From Rhizorhapis suberifaciens (lineage in GTDB: Bacteria; Pseudomonadota; Alphaproteobacteria; Sphingomonadales; Sphingomonadaceae), in NCBI RefSeq assembly GCF_014200045.1, contig NZ_JACHOV010000001.1:124001-188000 (forward strand): a stretch of 64,000 nucleotides of DNA. Direction: 5' to 3'. The stretch's first letter is position 1. Each line of letters starts with the position of its first letter. A model generated the notes under the pieces. It was not told where the DNA came from, did not search any database, and worked only from the letters and a program-made list of their open reading frames with translations. This document shows, piece after piece, positions 49,253 through 59,217 of the stretch. The position numbers were made by a program, and so were the translations under genes.

Positions 49253-51055
49253 ATGCCCAGCTACGTGGCGCCCATTAGGGATACCAAATTCGTTCTGGAG
49301 CAGGTCCTGCAACTGGATCGCTATTCAAATCTTGGAGGCTTTCAGAATGCCTCGCCAGATGTGATCGAGGCTGTTCTGACGGAAGGCGGCCGTTTTGTTG
49401 CCGAGGTGTTGTTTCCGCTCAACCATGTCGGGGACCGCGAAGGTTGCACATGGCATCCGGACGGCAGCGTCACCACCCCCAGCGGGTTCAAGGACGCGTA
49501 CCGGCAATTTGTGGAAGCAGGTTGGCCGACGCTCTCCATGCCGGAAGCATTTGGCGGGCAGGGCGTGCCCCATGTCCTTTCCACGGCTTTCGAGGAATAT
49601 CTGATCAGCGCCAACATGGCCTTTGCCATGTATAATGGCCTGGCGCTGGGGGCGGTATCGGCGATCCTCGCCAAGGGCAGCCAGGAGCAGAAAGAGAAAT
49701 ATCTGCCCCGGATGATCTCTGGCGAATGGGGCGGGACGATGAACCTGACCGAGCCCCATTGCGGCACCGACCTGGGCCTGATCCGGACTAGTGCCGTTCC
49801 CAATTCCGATGGAAGCTATGCGATAACCGGCACCAAGATCTTCATTTCAGCTGGCGAGCAGGACCTGACCGACAATATCATCCATCTGGTGCTGGCGAAG
49901 GTACCGGGCAGTCCGGAAGGCAGCAAGGGCATTTCGCTGTTCATTGTGCCCAAGTTCCTGGTGAACGAAGATGGGTCTTTGGGTGATCGCAACGGCGTGA
50001 CGTGCGGTTCCATCGAGGAAAAGATGGGCATCCACGGCAATGCCACTTGCGTCATGAACTATGACGGCGCGACCGGCTGGTTGGTCGGAGAGGAGAATAA
50101 GGGCCTTGCCGCCATGTTCATCATGATGAATGCGGCCCGGCTTGCCGTTGGGTTGCAGGGCCTGTCGCTCGGCGAGGTGGCCTTACAGAACGCTGTTATC
50201 TATGCGGGCGAGCGGCGGCAGGGCAGGGCGCTGACCGGCCCCGCCGAACCCCAGGAAAAGGCTGATCCTCTATTCGTTCATCCCGATGTGCGCCGTATGC
50301 TGATGGAAGGTAAGGCACTGACCGAAGGGCTGCGAGCGCTGTGCCTTTGGGGAGCATTGCAAGTAGACCTGGCACATAATGCAGCCACCGAAGAGGAGCG
50401 GCAGGCCGCTGATGATCTCATTTCGCTCCTGACGCCGGTGATCAAGGGATATGGCACGGACAAGGGTTATGACATCGCCACTAACGCCCAGCAGATCTTT
50501 GGCGGCCATGGCTACATCGTTGAAACTGGAGTCGAACAATATGTCCGAGATGCCCGGATATCGATGATCTACGAAGGCGCGAACGGCGTTCAGGCGATGG
50601 ATCTGGTTGGCCGCAAGCTGCCTATGAACGGAGGCCGCGCAATCCAGCTATTGTTCAAGATCATCGCGGAGGAAGTGGCGGAAGCCAAGAAGCAGGAAAG
50701 GCTTTCGGCTCTGGCCGATGCTCTGGAACGGGCGAACGGACAGCTTCAAGCTGCGACAATGTGGCTGATGCAGAATGCAATGCAGAACCCGAATAATGCC
50801 GGCGCGGCGGCTTATAGCTATATGCACCTTATGGGCATTGTATCCGTGGGGTTGATGTGGCTTCGGATGGCCAGCGCCGCCATTCGGATGCTGGACGCGG
50901 GCAAGGGGGATGCCAAATATCTTGAAGCGAAGCTGGTGACAGCGCGCTTCTTTGCCGAACGGATCATGCCTGATGCGGGAGCGCTGCGCCGGAAAATCGA
51001 AGGTGGTGCGGAGGCGGTCATGGCTCTGGATCCAGAAATGTTCGCGGTGGCCTGA
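49253..51055 (+). CDS. Acyl-CoA dehydrogenase (DmdC-like subgroup)
   Basis: The 600-residue flavoprotein has the long acyl-CoA dehydrogenase form: a 50-residue N-terminal extension (MPSYVAPIRDTKFVLEQVLQ), NLTEPHCGTDLGLIRTSA, EEKMGIHGNATCVMNYD, AAMFIMMNAARLAVGLQGL, the catalytic glutamate region near IYEGANGVQAMDLVGR, and a C-terminal ACAD-C domain. The subgroup includes DmdC, which oxidises 3-methylmercaptopropionyl-CoA, but most bacterial members act on unidentified acyl-CoAs. The ATG at 49253 was chosen for the family start. The MerR gene upstream suggests control by a CoA-linked signal. Confidence 0.9.
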   Translation: MPSYVAPIRDTKFVLEQVLQLDRYSNLGGFQNASPDVIEAVLTEGGRFVAEVLFPLNHVGDREGCTWHPDGSVTTPSGFKDAYRQFVEAGWPTLSMPEAFGGQGVPHVLSTAFEEYLISANMAFAMYNGLALGAVSAILAKGSQEQKEKYLPRMISGEWGGTMNLTEPHCGTDLGLIRTSAVPNSDGSYAITGTKIFISAGEQDLTDNIIHLVLAKVPGSPEGSKGISLFIVPKFLVNEDGSLGDRNGVTCGSIEEKMGIHGNATCVMNYDGATGWLVGEENKGLAAMFIMMNAARLAVGLQGLSLGEVALQNAVIYAGERRQGRALTGPAEPQEKADPLFVHPDVRRMLMEGKALTEGLRALCLWGALQVDLAHNAATEEERQAADDLISLLTPVIKGYGTDKGYDIATNAQQIFGGHGYIVETGVEQYVRDARISMIYEGANGVQAMDLVGRKLPMNGGRAIQLLFKIIAEEVAEAKKQERLSALADALERANGQLQAATMWLMQNAMQNPNNAGAAAYSYMHLMGIVSVGLMWLRMASAAIRMLDAGKGDAKYLEAKLVTARFFAERIMPDAGALRRKIEGGAEAVMALDPEMFAVA

Positions 51056-51074
51056 CGGGCCCCTGAACCCGCGC

Positions 51075-52322
51075 TTATTTCAGTTGCGCGCCGTTCGCTG
51101 CTAAGCCGCTTGCTCCAAAAGCCACTTTAACCGGGTTGCGATCCACCATGCACTGGCTCTGCACGCTGCGCGGATGTTGTTGGCAGTTCCAGAGCGAACG
51201 CTCAATACCCTCTCCGCGCATATAGCTGTAGGCCATGGCATCAAGTAAGCCGTCCATGATCGGAAAGCCTCCGGGAGTGCGTGCAGGATCTGTCCATGCC
51301 AGAACCTTGCAGCGCTGACGGCCACCACATAGTTTCTGCGCCTGGGCCTGAAAACCATTGGGTGAGGCAGAGCGATCGACGGCAAGGATGAAGGAGGCGC
51401 CGTCCGGCGAAACCGCAACCACTTCCCCTGATCCGAAACGCTGTCCCGCGGCCACAGGAGTGACCGGTCCGGTAAAGCGCGGTGGGGCGGCGGCGGTGCT
51501 GCTCGCCAATGTCAATGGCAGCTCATCATCATCCATGGCGCTGGTTGCATGCGCCTTTGACAGTCGGGCGATCAAGGCGACGCGAGGTTCCTTTCCTGGT
51601 GACACCCCCTTGAAAGCCGCCGATGTGCCCCACCAGCCTTTCCAGCGGAAAAACAAATGCGTTCCAACCGCGGACACCTTGTCCAGACTGCTGCTCCAGT
51701 AAGGAACCACCCAATCCGTATGATAATGAGTGGCGTTGCCGACCTTGCTGAACACTGATCCAGACAGGGCCTCTTTGGCGATCAGGCGCGCGCGTTCCCA
51801 GGCGACGGCAGATGGCGTGCGGGCGAGGGCACCATCGCAGGTAAAGGTGAATTGGCAGCCTGTCGCGCGCTCGGACCCTTGGAAGACGACGCCGCAGACC
51901 GTCTTGGGAAAGGCCGGGTGGCGGGCGCGATTTAGAACGACCTGCGCAACGGCGCGCTGCCCAACTGGATCGTCTCCGGCCTCATACCATTGGGCGGCCG
52001 CCAAACAGTCGATGGCGCGGTCCAGATCAAGGTCTGCCACCTTCAATTTGAAAGGCTTGGCCGCGGGATTGGGCAGCGACGAAAAGGGAATGGCAGCATT
52101 TAGGAGACGGGCCTTTTGAGGCGCAACCAACTGCACCACCATCGGCTCAACCACTGGTGCAGCAGCAGACGGCCTAAGCTGAGTTGCTTTTGTCGGCCGG
52201 TCAATCTTTCGGATATGCGGGTTTTGCTGCTGATCTCGCAGCCCAATGGCGGCCGGAAGGGCGATCACGGCCAGAAGCAGCAGCGTCAAGGCCCAACGCC
52301 TTCCGCTCATCGGTGAAGTCAT
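51075..52322 (-). CDS. SleB-like cell-wall hydrolase
   Basis: The 415-residue protein has an N-terminal transmembrane segment (ALTLLLLAVIALPAAIGL) and a hydrolase_2/SleB domain at about residues 100-225 (CLAAAQWYEAGDDPVGQRAVAQVVLNRAR, GCQFTFTCDG). The WYEA glutamate is the likely catalytic residue for lytic transglycosylase-type cleavage of peptidoglycan. The C-terminal part, about 200 residues, is unassigned and contains several cysteines. SleB-like proteins without sporulation occur widely in alphaproteobacteria for cell-wall turnover. Its stop is 20 bp from the convergent acyl-CoA dehydrogenase stop. Confidence 0.85.
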   Translation of the reverse strand: MTSPMSGRRWALTLLLLAVIALPAAIGLRDQQQNPHIRKIDRPTKATQLRPSAAAPVVEPMVVQLVAPQKARLLNAAIPFSSLPNPAAKPFKLKVADLDLDRAIDCLAAAQWYEAGDDPVGQRAVAQVVLNRARHPAFPKTVCGVVFQGSERATGCQFTFTCDGALARTPSAVAWERARLIAKEALSGSVFSKVGNATHYHTDWVVPYWSSSLDKVSAVGTHLFFRWKGWWGTSAAFKGVSPGKEPRVALIARLSKAHATSAMDDDELPLTLASSTAAAPPRFTGPVTPVAAGQRFGSGEVVAVSPDGASFILAVDRSASPNGFQAQAQKLCGGRQRCKVLAWTDPARTPGGFPIMDGLLDAMAYSYMRGEGIERSLWNCQQHPRSVQSQCMVDRNPVKVAFGASGLAANGAQLK

Positions 52323-52575
52323 GGCGTCATCGCTATTGCTATCGGTCACGGCTTGCGCAGTCCTGTCCAAGCCCCCACTCGCGGCACCACAGACGGAACG
52401 CGCCAAGACGTTTTCTACATTCGCCCGGGATTCGCGCGCAAGCCTGCTGCGACCGATCGTGCCCCGGACAGGATGATGATGCCAGTGCGATTTCGGATAG
52501 GCCTGATCACCTTTCCGAAGCGTAGGCTTCAGGCAATCATCCTGGCTAGGGCACTAAGTTTTGGCCTGATGAATC
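52323..52575. other. Intergenic region between sleB-like gene and cysK
   Basis: About 253 bp between the 5' end of the hydrolase gene and the 3' end of cysK, both on the minus strand. It should hold the hydrolase promoter. No hairpin terminator for cysK, RNA gene or conserved short ORF is recognised in it. Confidence 0.4.
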
Positions 52576-53493
52576 CTATTCCGGCAGGAAATCTGGCACC
52601 GAAAGATAGCGTTCGCCCGTATCATAATTAAAGCCCAGAATGCGACTGCCCTTTGGAAGATCGGCAAGTTTTTGCGCGATAGCGGCCAGGGTGGCGCCGG
52701 AAGAGATGCCCACAAGCACGCCTTCTTCCCGGGCGGCCCGTCGCGCCATTTCCTTGGCCTCGGCGGGCTCGACCTGGATTACTCCATCAAGAAGCCGAGT
52801 GTGGAGATTGGCCGGGATGAAGCCGGCGCCAATGCCCTGAATGGGGTGCGGCCCGGGTGCGCCGCCGCTGATCACCGGCGAAAGCGTCGGTTCTACGGCA
52901 AACACCTTCAACGAAGGCCATGCCTTTTTCAGCACCTCGGCACAGCCGGTAATGTGGCCGCCAGTGCCGACCCCGGTGATCAGCACATCGATGGGCGCGT
53001 CGCCGAAATCGGCAAGGATTTCCTTCGCCGTGGTTTCGATATGGGCATCGACATTAGCGCGGTTTTCGAACTGCTGCGGCATCCAACTGTTGGGCGTCTG
53101 CTCGATCAACTGCAGGGCGCGCTCAATAGCGCCCTTCATGCCCTTTTCCTTGGGGGTAAGGTCAAAGGTGGCGCCATAAGCCAGCATCAGGCGGCGGCGT
53201 TCCAGCGACATGGATTCCGGCATGACGAGCACCAGTCTGTACCCCTTTACAGCCGCGACCATGGCTAGACCTACGCCGGTATTGCCGGAGGTCGGCTCTA
53301 TGATGGTTCCACCAGGCTTTAGCTGCCCCGACCGTTCCGCAGCTTCTATCATCGACAGTGCGATGCGGTCCTTGATGGAGCCCCCAGGATTTGTCCGCTC
53401 GGACTTGATCCACACTTCCGCATCACCGAACAGGCGATTGACACGAATATGCGGTGTATTGCCGATTGTTTCGAGGATATTGGCAGCTTTCAT
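52576..53493 (-). CDS. cysK: Cysteine synthase A (O-acetylserine sulfhydrylase)
   Basis: The 305-residue PLP enzyme makes cysteine from O-acetylserine and sulfide. Signatures are [20 protein letters not shown], the PLP lysine in [28 protein letters not shown], and [16 protein letters not shown] with the phosphate-binding glycines. Most residues point to CysK; the MFS gene overlapping upstream is unusual. The MFS stop overlaps the cysK start by 4 bp (53490-53493), so the two are translated from one mRNA. Confidence 0.94.
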   Translation of the reverse strand: MKAANILETIGNTPHIRVNRLFGDAEVWIKSERTNPGGSIKDRIALSMIEAAERSGQLKPGGTIIEPTSGNTGVGLAMVAAVKGYRLVLVMPESMSLERRRLMLAYGATFDLTPKEKGMKGAIERALQLIEQTPNSWMPQQFENRANVDAHIETTAKEILADFGDAPIDVLITGVGTGGHITGCAEVLKKAWPSLKVFAVEPTLSPVISGGAPGPHPIQGIGAGFIPANLHTRLLDGVIQVEPAEAKEMARRAAREEGVLVGISSGATLAAIAQKLADLPKGSRILGFNYDTGERYLSVPDFLPE

Positions 53494-54779
53494 GTCGTGC
53501 TCTCCTGGGCCTTGAGCCTTCGATCCGCTTCAGTTTCGGGCGGATCGAAAGTTCGTGCAAGTCTCAATTCGGGAAAAATCCTGGCCCAAGCAAGGGTGAT
53601 GGCTATGGCGCCCAGGCCGCCCAGAACCACGGCAGCGACGGGGCCAACCAGCGCCGCCAGAAAACCGGACTCGGCCTCGCCCAATTCGTTGGAGGCAGAG
53701 ATCGTCAATTGTGAAACGCTTCCCACACGGCCGCGCATCTCGTCGGGCGTATGCAATTGGATCAACGACTGGCGGACATAGACGGAGAACATGTCCGCGC
53801 AGCCCAACGTCACCAGGCAGGCGAGCGAAAGCGGAACCCATGTAGATAGGCCGAATAGGATGGTAGCGAGCCCGAAGATGATTACCGCACCCAGCATTTT
53901 AAGGCCCACATCTGATTTCAGCGGCTTAAAGGAAAACCACAGCGCTGTAGTTGCCGCGCCAAATGCGGGTGCGGCGGCGAGATGACCTAGGCCCGTCGAG
54001 CCTACATGCAGGATGTCACGGGCGTAGACTGGTAGAAGCGCGGTCGCCCCTGCGAGTAGCACCGCGAACAGGTCGAGCGTGATGGCTGCGAACACCAGTC
54101 GATTGCGCCGTACATAGGCGATCCCGTCAAGCATTTGCGCGATAGGATGCCTGCTCCTGTCTCGTTCGGGCTGAGGCACTTTTCCGATCAAAAACATGCA
54201 GAAAAGGGCAATGATAAAAAGCAGAACGCTAAAGCCGTAGGCTGCCTCAGGAGCGACGGCATAGGTATAGCCGCCCAGGGCGGGTCCTATGATCATACCC
54301 GCCTGCCAGGCAACACTGCCGATCGCGATCGCCTGCGGCAGGGTCGCTCGCGGGACGAGGTTAGGCGCCAGCGCGGAAAGCGCGGGTCCATTGAAAGCGC
54401 GTGCTACGCCTAAAAATACCGCGATGGTGAAGATTAGCGGCAGGCTGACCCAGCCCTCATAAGTCGCCGTTCCCAAGGTGGCGGCACAGATGATCAGCAG
54501 TGACAGCGACCAGCGGGCCACGACCCGGCGATCATAATGGTCGGCCACCCAGCCTGTGAGGGGGGTCAGGAGAAATAGCGGCATGAACTGGGCCAGACCA
54601 ATAAGGCCAAGCTGCGCGGCGCTTGCCGAAGTGCTCATGGTTTCGCGAGCGATGTTATACGCCTGCCAGCCGATCGCCAGCATCATTGCATATTGCGATA
54701 ATACTGCGCTCAACCGTCCGATCAGATAAGCCCGGAACGCGGGAATTTTAATAGGATGATCTGTGGTCCCTTCGCTCAT
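53490..54779 (-). CDS. MFS transporter, EntS/drug-efflux-like
   Basis: The 429-residue protein has twelve predicted membrane segments and the MFS motif A in [14 protein letters not shown] after helix 2, with an EntS-like [27 protein letters not shown] segment and the central [15 protein letters not shown]. Family members export enterobactin or small hydrophobic compounds. It lies immediately upstream of cysK with ATGA overlap, which suggests it may export cysteine or a sulfur-related metabolite, but this is inferred from coupling alone. Confidence 0.88.
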   Translation of the reverse strand: MSEGTTDHPIKIPAFRAYLIGRLSAVLSQYAMMLAIGWQAYNIARETMSTSASAAQLGLIGLAQFMPLFLLTPLTGWVADHYDRRVVARWSLSLLIICAATLGTATYEGWVSLPLIFTIAVFLGVARAFNGPALSALAPNLVPRATLPQAIAIGSVAWQAGMIIGPALGGYTYAVAPEAAYGFSVLLFIIALFCMFLIGKVPQPERDRSRHPIAQMLDGIAYVRRNRLVFAAITLDLFAVLLAGATALLPVYARDILHVGSTGLGHLAAAPAFGAATTALWFSFKPLKSDVGLKMLGAVIIFGLATILFGLSTWVPLSLACLVTLGCADMFSVYVRQSLIQLHTPDEMRGRVGSVSQLTISASNELGEAESGFLAALVGPVAAVVLGGLGAIAITLAWARIFPELRLARTFDPPETEADRRLKAQESTT

Positions 54780-54946
54780 ATGGTTCCGTTAGCGGTTGCT
54801 GCCCTTGTCCAGCAAGGGGGCAAATTTCTTGACTGCAAAGAAAAAACTGGAAGCCGGGGGCCTGCACTTGCCGCAACGGCTGAAATTTCTAGAGTACAGC
54901 TGGCGTTAAGGCGAAACCCATGATGGCGTCGAGCGAAAGGATGCAC

Positions 54947-56695
54947 ATGAAATCGAAGTCATTCACCTTGTTTGCATCGCTGGCGCTGATCGCTGTCCTG
55001 CCGTCATGCCAGAACAACGCCAGCCATGAAAATGCCACGGCGAACGCGACCCATGTCGATCCCGCGCCAATGAAATGGCCGCAATTTTCCGCTTCGTTCC
55101 TGGAAGGATATTTCAAACTCAATCCCAGTTTCGCCATTTACCAGGGCCGGCACGAGTTTGATGGGCAATTGCCCGATTGGAGCCACAAAGGCCTGGAGGC
55201 ACAGGGCGACTTTCTTAGAACGGCCATTGCCAAGGCAGAGGCGTTCGATCCGAAAAAGCTCAGCAAGGAACAAAAGTTCGAACGATCTTATCTACTGGCC
55301 GTGGCGCGGGCACAGCTTTTTTGGCTGGCCGAGGCGGATTTTCCGCACACCAACCCAGCCTGGTACATCAACAATGGGCTGGATCCAAATGTGTACATCG
55401 CCCGGCCTTATGCGGATCCGGCCACTCGCATGAAGGCTTTCATCGGCTTTGCACGGAACATCCCTCGCGCAGCCGATCAAATCAGGGTGAATCTGCGGAC
55501 GCCGCTGCCGCTAAGCTATATTGATTATGGCAAGGCGGGTTTCGGTGGATTGGCTGAATATTTCACGGGCGATGCCAAGGCGGCTTTTGCGGACGTGAAG
55601 GACGCGGCTCTTCAAAAGGAGTTCGACGAAGCGGCTGGCTCTGCGTCAAAGGCCATGAAGGCGCTGGCCGAGTGGCTGGACAAGCAGCGTAAAGATGCGA
55701 TGCAAGACTTCGCACTGGGTCCGGAACGCATGGCCCAAATGTTGGCGATGACGGAAGGCGTGAATGTCCCGCTCTCCGAGCTTGAAAAAGTCGGCCGGGC
55801 CGATCTCAAGCGCAACCAGGACGCACTCAAAGCGGCTTGTGCGGACTATTCCCCGGGTAAGTCGATCCCGGAGTGCATGGCCAAAATGAATGCGGACAAG
55901 CCGGAAGGCGGCGTGGTTGCCGTTGCGCGGAGGCAACTGCCGACGCTGAGGGCTTTTCTGGTGCAGAAAGACATCGTGTCGATCCCAGGAACGGAAGTGG
56001 CGCAAGTCGAGGAATCTCCGCCCTATAATCGGCAGAACGCCGCCTATATCGACATTCCGGGACCCTATGAGAAAGGCCTTCCCTCGGTCTACTATATCTC
56101 GCCCCCTGATCCCGCCTGGACCAAAGCGGTGCAGGATGCCTATATCCCCGGCGAGAAGGATCTGCTCTTTACGTCCGTGCATGAGGTCTGGCCCGGTCAT
56201 TTTCTCAATTTCCTGCACAGCAACCGTTCCAAATTCATCTTCGGCAAGGTGTTTGTCGGCTATGCCTTCGCAGAAGGCTGGGCGCATTATGCTGAGGAGA
56301 TGATGTGGGACGCTGGTTTGAATGAGGGTGACGCCGAAACCCATATCGGCCAGCTTTCAAATGCCCTGTTGCGGGATTGCCGCTTTCTTTCGGCCATCGG
56401 CCTGCATGCGCGCGGCATGACAATGGACCAGTCACGCAAGATGTTCGTCGAGCAATGCTATCAGGACGAAGGCAATGCCCGGCAACAGGCCGCGCGAGGG
56501 ACCTATGATCCGGCTTATCTCAACTACACAATGGGCAAGCTCATGATCCGCAAGCTACGCGACGATTGGACCGCGAAGAGAGGCGGGCGCAAGGCATGGA
56601 AACAATTTCACGACGCATTTCTCAGCTATGGCGGCCCACCTATTCCACTGGTGCGCCAGCAGATGATGGGCGGCGAAGCAAAGGCAGTTTTCTAG
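54947..56695 (+). CDS. DUF885-family lipoprotein, putative metallopeptidase-like
   Basis: The 582-residue product has a lipoprotein signal (SLALIAVLPSC) and the DUF885 domain. The zinc-binding pattern is visible as HEVWPGHFLNFLHSN with a downstream AEGWAHYAEEMMWDAG, giving HExxxxH and the distal glutamate of the family. It resembles M3/M32-like metallopeptidases, but proven activities are few. The start at 54947 is chosen for AAAGG six bases upstream. It lies alone between a divergent MFS gene and the convergent uvrD gene. Confidence 0.85.
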   Translation: MKSKSFTLFASLALIAVLPSCQNNASHENATANATHVDPAPMKWPQFSASFLEGYFKLNPSFAIYQGRHEFDGQLPDWSHKGLEAQGDFLRTAIAKAEAFDPKKLSKEQKFERSYLLAVARAQLFWLAEADFPHTNPAWYINNGLDPNVYIARPYADPATRMKAFIGFARNIPRAADQIRVNLRTPLPLSYIDYGKAGFGGLAEYFTGDAKAAFADVKDAALQKEFDEAAGSASKAMKALAEWLDKQRKDAMQDFALGPERMAQMLAMTEGVNVPLSELEKVGRADLKRNQDALKAACADYSPGKSIPECMAKMNADKPEGGVVAVARRQLPTLRAFLVQKDIVSIPGTEVAQVEESPPYNRQNAAYIDIPGPYEKGLPSVYYISPPDPAWTKAVQDAYIPGEKDLLFTSVHEVWPGHFLNFLHSNRSKFIFGKVFVGYAFAEGWAHYAEEMMWDAGLNEGDAETHIGQLSNALLRDCRFLSAIGLHARGMTMDQSRKMFVEQCYQDEGNARQQAARGTYDPAYLNYTMGKLMIRKLRDDWTAKRGGRKAWKQFHDAFLSYGGPPIPLVRQQMMGGEAKAVF

Positions 56696-56729
56696 ATTTG
56701 CAAGGACCGCCGTTCAGCGTAAGCAATGC

Positions 56730-56764
56730 GCCACGCCACGCCACGCCACGCCACGCCACGCCAC
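56730..56764. repeat. (GCCAC)7 pentanucleotide tandem repeat
   Basis: Seven perfect GCCAC units in the convergent space between the DUF885 gene and uvrD, ending 7 bp beyond the uvrD stop codon. Such repeats change length by strand slippage. It is intergenic here, so any effect would be on transcript ends, not on reading frame. Confidence 0.9.
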
Positions 56765-56770
56765 ATCCGC

Positions 56771-59047
56771 TCATGCGATGGTGACGAAGCTGTCCATCAC
56801 GCGCTTGCGGCCTGACAGCTCGAAGTCGATCTCCAGCTTGTTGCCCTCGATTTCGGCGATGGTTCCATAGCCGAATTTGGTGTGGAACACGCGTAGGCCC
56901 ACTTTCATATCGGAGCGGCCCTTGTTGCCCAGGCTGATGGCGGACTGACGGGCTTCTACGATGCGTGCGGGCTCGGTTTTGAAGCCGCCTGATTGTGCGG
57001 CGCGTTGCCATCCTGGACCACGGCCGGTGCCTCGATTGACATTGGCAAAGGGATCGGCCCGCTCCGACCAGTTGGCGCGCCAGAGAGACTCGCCGCCCGA
57101 CATACTGCTTTCCTCTGTCATGTGCGCTCGGGGAATTTCGCCGATAAAGCGGGAAGGAATGGAACTGGTCCACTGGCCATAGATGCGGCGATTGGCCGCG
57201 TGCAGGATCGTGCACTGCCTGCGCGCGCGAGTCATTGCGACATAGGCAAGCCTGCGCTCTTCCTCCAGGGCATTGAGCCCGCCCTCGTCGAGCGTCCGTT
57301 GCGAAGGAAACACGCCCTCTTCCCATCCCGCAAGGAAAATTTGTTCGAATTCAAGGCCTTTGGCTGCATGGATGGTCATGATCGTAACCTTGCGGTCGGT
57401 CGCCAGAGCGTCATTGTCCATGACCAGACTGACATGTTCCAAAAAGGCGCCCAGGGTTTCATATTCCTCCATGGCGCGCGTTAGTTCATTAAGGTTTTCG
57501 AGCCGTCCGGCGCTCTCGGCGGAGCGGTCGGCCTGCAGCATGGCCGTATAGCCGCTTTCATCGAGAATGATGCGCGCAAGTTCCGCATGGGGCAGGGCGG
57601 AGGCCTGATCTCGCCATCGGGCGATGTCACCTATGAAACTGCCAAGGCTGCGGCGGGCCTGGGGAGTCAGTTCGTCGGTGTCCAATATGCGCGCGGCCGC
57701 CAGGGTAAGCGGCGCCTGCTCTGACCTGGCCACTCGATAGATTTTTTCCAGCGCCTTATCCCCAAGACCCCGCTTGGGGACGTTGACGATCCTTTCAAAG
57801 GCAAGGTCGTCGGCGGGCTGATTGACGAGGCGCAGATAGGCCAGCGCATCGCGAACCTCGGCCCGCTCATAGAAGCGGAAGCCGCCGATGATCTTGTACG
57901 GAAGGCCGATCTGGATGAACCGGTCTTCAAATTCGCGTGTCTGGAACTGCGCGCGCACAAGAATGGCAACTTCGTCAAGGGAACCGCCGCCGCGTTGATG
58001 AAATTCGATCTCATCGGCGACACGCCGCGCTTCTTCGGGGCCATCCCAGACCCCCAAAATCCGGACTTTCTCCCCTTCCTTTTCCTCCGTCCACAGCGTT
58101 TTGCCCAGACGCCCGCCATTTTCGGCGATTACTCCGCTGGCCGCGGCCAGAATATGCGGCGTCGAACGGTAATTCTGTTCCAGGCGGATCACCTTTGCGC
58201 CCGGAAAGTCCTTTTCGAACTTCAGGATATTGGCCACCTCCGCGCCGCGCCAGCTATATATGCTCTGGTCATCGTCGCCGACGCAACAAATGTTCTTGCG
58301 TGCCTGCGCCAGCAGTCTCAGCCAGAGATATTGAACGGCATTGGTGTCCTGATATTCGTCAACCAATATATATTTGAACCGCTGCTGGTAGAGTTCCAGC
58401 ACGTCGCGCTCCCGCTTCAGGATCGTCAGCATGTGGAGCAGCAAATCGCCGAAATCACAGGCATTCAGCGCCTGTAGCCGCTCCTGATAGAGGCGATACA
58501 TTTCCTGTCCGCGACCGCTGGAATAGGTTTCGCTCTCGCCTGCATCAAGGTCAGACGGGGTCAGGCCCTTGTTCTTCCATTTGTCGATAAGACCGCCCAG
58601 TTGTCTGGCGGGCCAGCGTTTCTCGTCAATTCCGGCTGCTTGGATGATCTGCTTCAAAAGGCGAAGCTGGTCGTCAGTGTCAAGGATGGTGAAGTTGCTT
58701 TGCAGGCCCACCAGTTCGGCGTGCCGACGTAACATCTTGGCTCCGATCGCATGGAAGGTGCCAAGCCACGGCATGCCCTCCACCGCCTCTCCGATAATGC
58801 GGCCGACGCGCTCCTTCATCTCCCGCGCCGCCTTGTTGGTGAAGGTCACGGCGAGGATTTCGGATGGCCAAGCCCTGCGGATGGCGATCAGATGGGCAAG
58901 GCGAGCCGTCAGCGCAGCGGTCTTCCCGGTTCCCGCGCCGGCAAGGACCAGTACCGGCCCGTCCGTAGTAAGCACCGCCTCCCGTTGCGGCGGGTTGAGC
59001 CCTTTGAGATAAGGCGGATCATCAGGGAAGGGGATGGGCTGAGTCAC
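56771..59047 (-). CDS. uvrD: ATP-dependent DNA helicase UvrD/PcrA
   Basis: The 758-residue superfamily-I helicase has Q motif GLNPPQREAVL, Walker A LAGAGTGKTAALTARL, motif II ILVDEYQDTN, VGDDDQSIYSWRGAE, and MTIHAAKGLEFEQIFLAGWEEGVFPSQR. It unwinds DNA in nucleotide-excision and mismatch repair. The GTG at 59047 (VTQPIPFPDDPP) is preferred; a GTG at 59095 adds 16 residues without family support. The C-terminal VFHTKFGYGTIAEIEGNKLEIDF is the PcrA/UvrD RNA-polymerase-binding-like Tudor region. It stands alone on the minus strand. Confidence 0.94.
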   Translation of the reverse strand: MTQPIPFPDDPPYLKGLNPPQREAVLTTDGPVLVLAGAGTGKTAALTARLAHLIAIRRAWPSEILAVTFTNKAAREMKERVGRIIGEAVEGMPWLGTFHAIGAKMLRRHAELVGLQSNFTILDTDDQLRLLKQIIQAAGIDEKRWPARQLGGLIDKWKNKGLTPSDLDAGESETYSSGRGQEMYRLYQERLQALNACDFGDLLLHMLTILKRERDVLELYQQRFKYILVDEYQDTNAVQYLWLRLLAQARKNICCVGDDDQSIYSWRGAEVANILKFEKDFPGAKVIRLEQNYRSTPHILAAASGVIAENGGRLGKTLWTEEKEGEKVRILGVWDGPEEARRVADEIEFHQRGGGSLDEVAILVRAQFQTREFEDRFIQIGLPYKIIGGFRFYERAEVRDALAYLRLVNQPADDLAFERIVNVPKRGLGDKALEKIYRVARSEQAPLTLAAARILDTDELTPQARRSLGSFIGDIARWRDQASALPHAELARIILDESGYTAMLQADRSAESAGRLENLNELTRAMEEYETLGAFLEHVSLVMDNDALATDRKVTIMTIHAAKGLEFEQIFLAGWEEGVFPSQRTLDEGGLNALEEERRLAYVAMTRARRQCTILHAANRRIYGQWTSSIPSRFIGEIPRAHMTEESSMSGGESLWRANWSERADPFANVNRGTGRGPGWQRAAQSGGFKTEPARIVEARQSAISLGNKGRSDMKVGLRVFHTKFGYGTIAEIEGNKLEIDFELSGRKRVMDSFVTIA

Positions 59048-59217
59048 GGGTGAACAGTTAGGGAACAGTAGGTGCGGGGGCAAGCCTTCTTGCACCCTAA
59101 CGGCATGCCGGAACTCAGCAACGGTTCACCGGGTCTGAAACGATCGTCGGGAACCAAGGGGCGTGTAGAAAATATTGACCTTCGTGAATGCGCGGGGAGC
59201 GTTCCCGGAGAGACGAT

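Noticed and set aside
52353-52631. 92-codon plus-strand frame before cysK
   Set aside because: It runs into the opposite strand of cysK and has no motif.
56730-56764. GCCAC repeats as a CRISPR-like array
   Set aside because: Units are 5 bp with no spacers.
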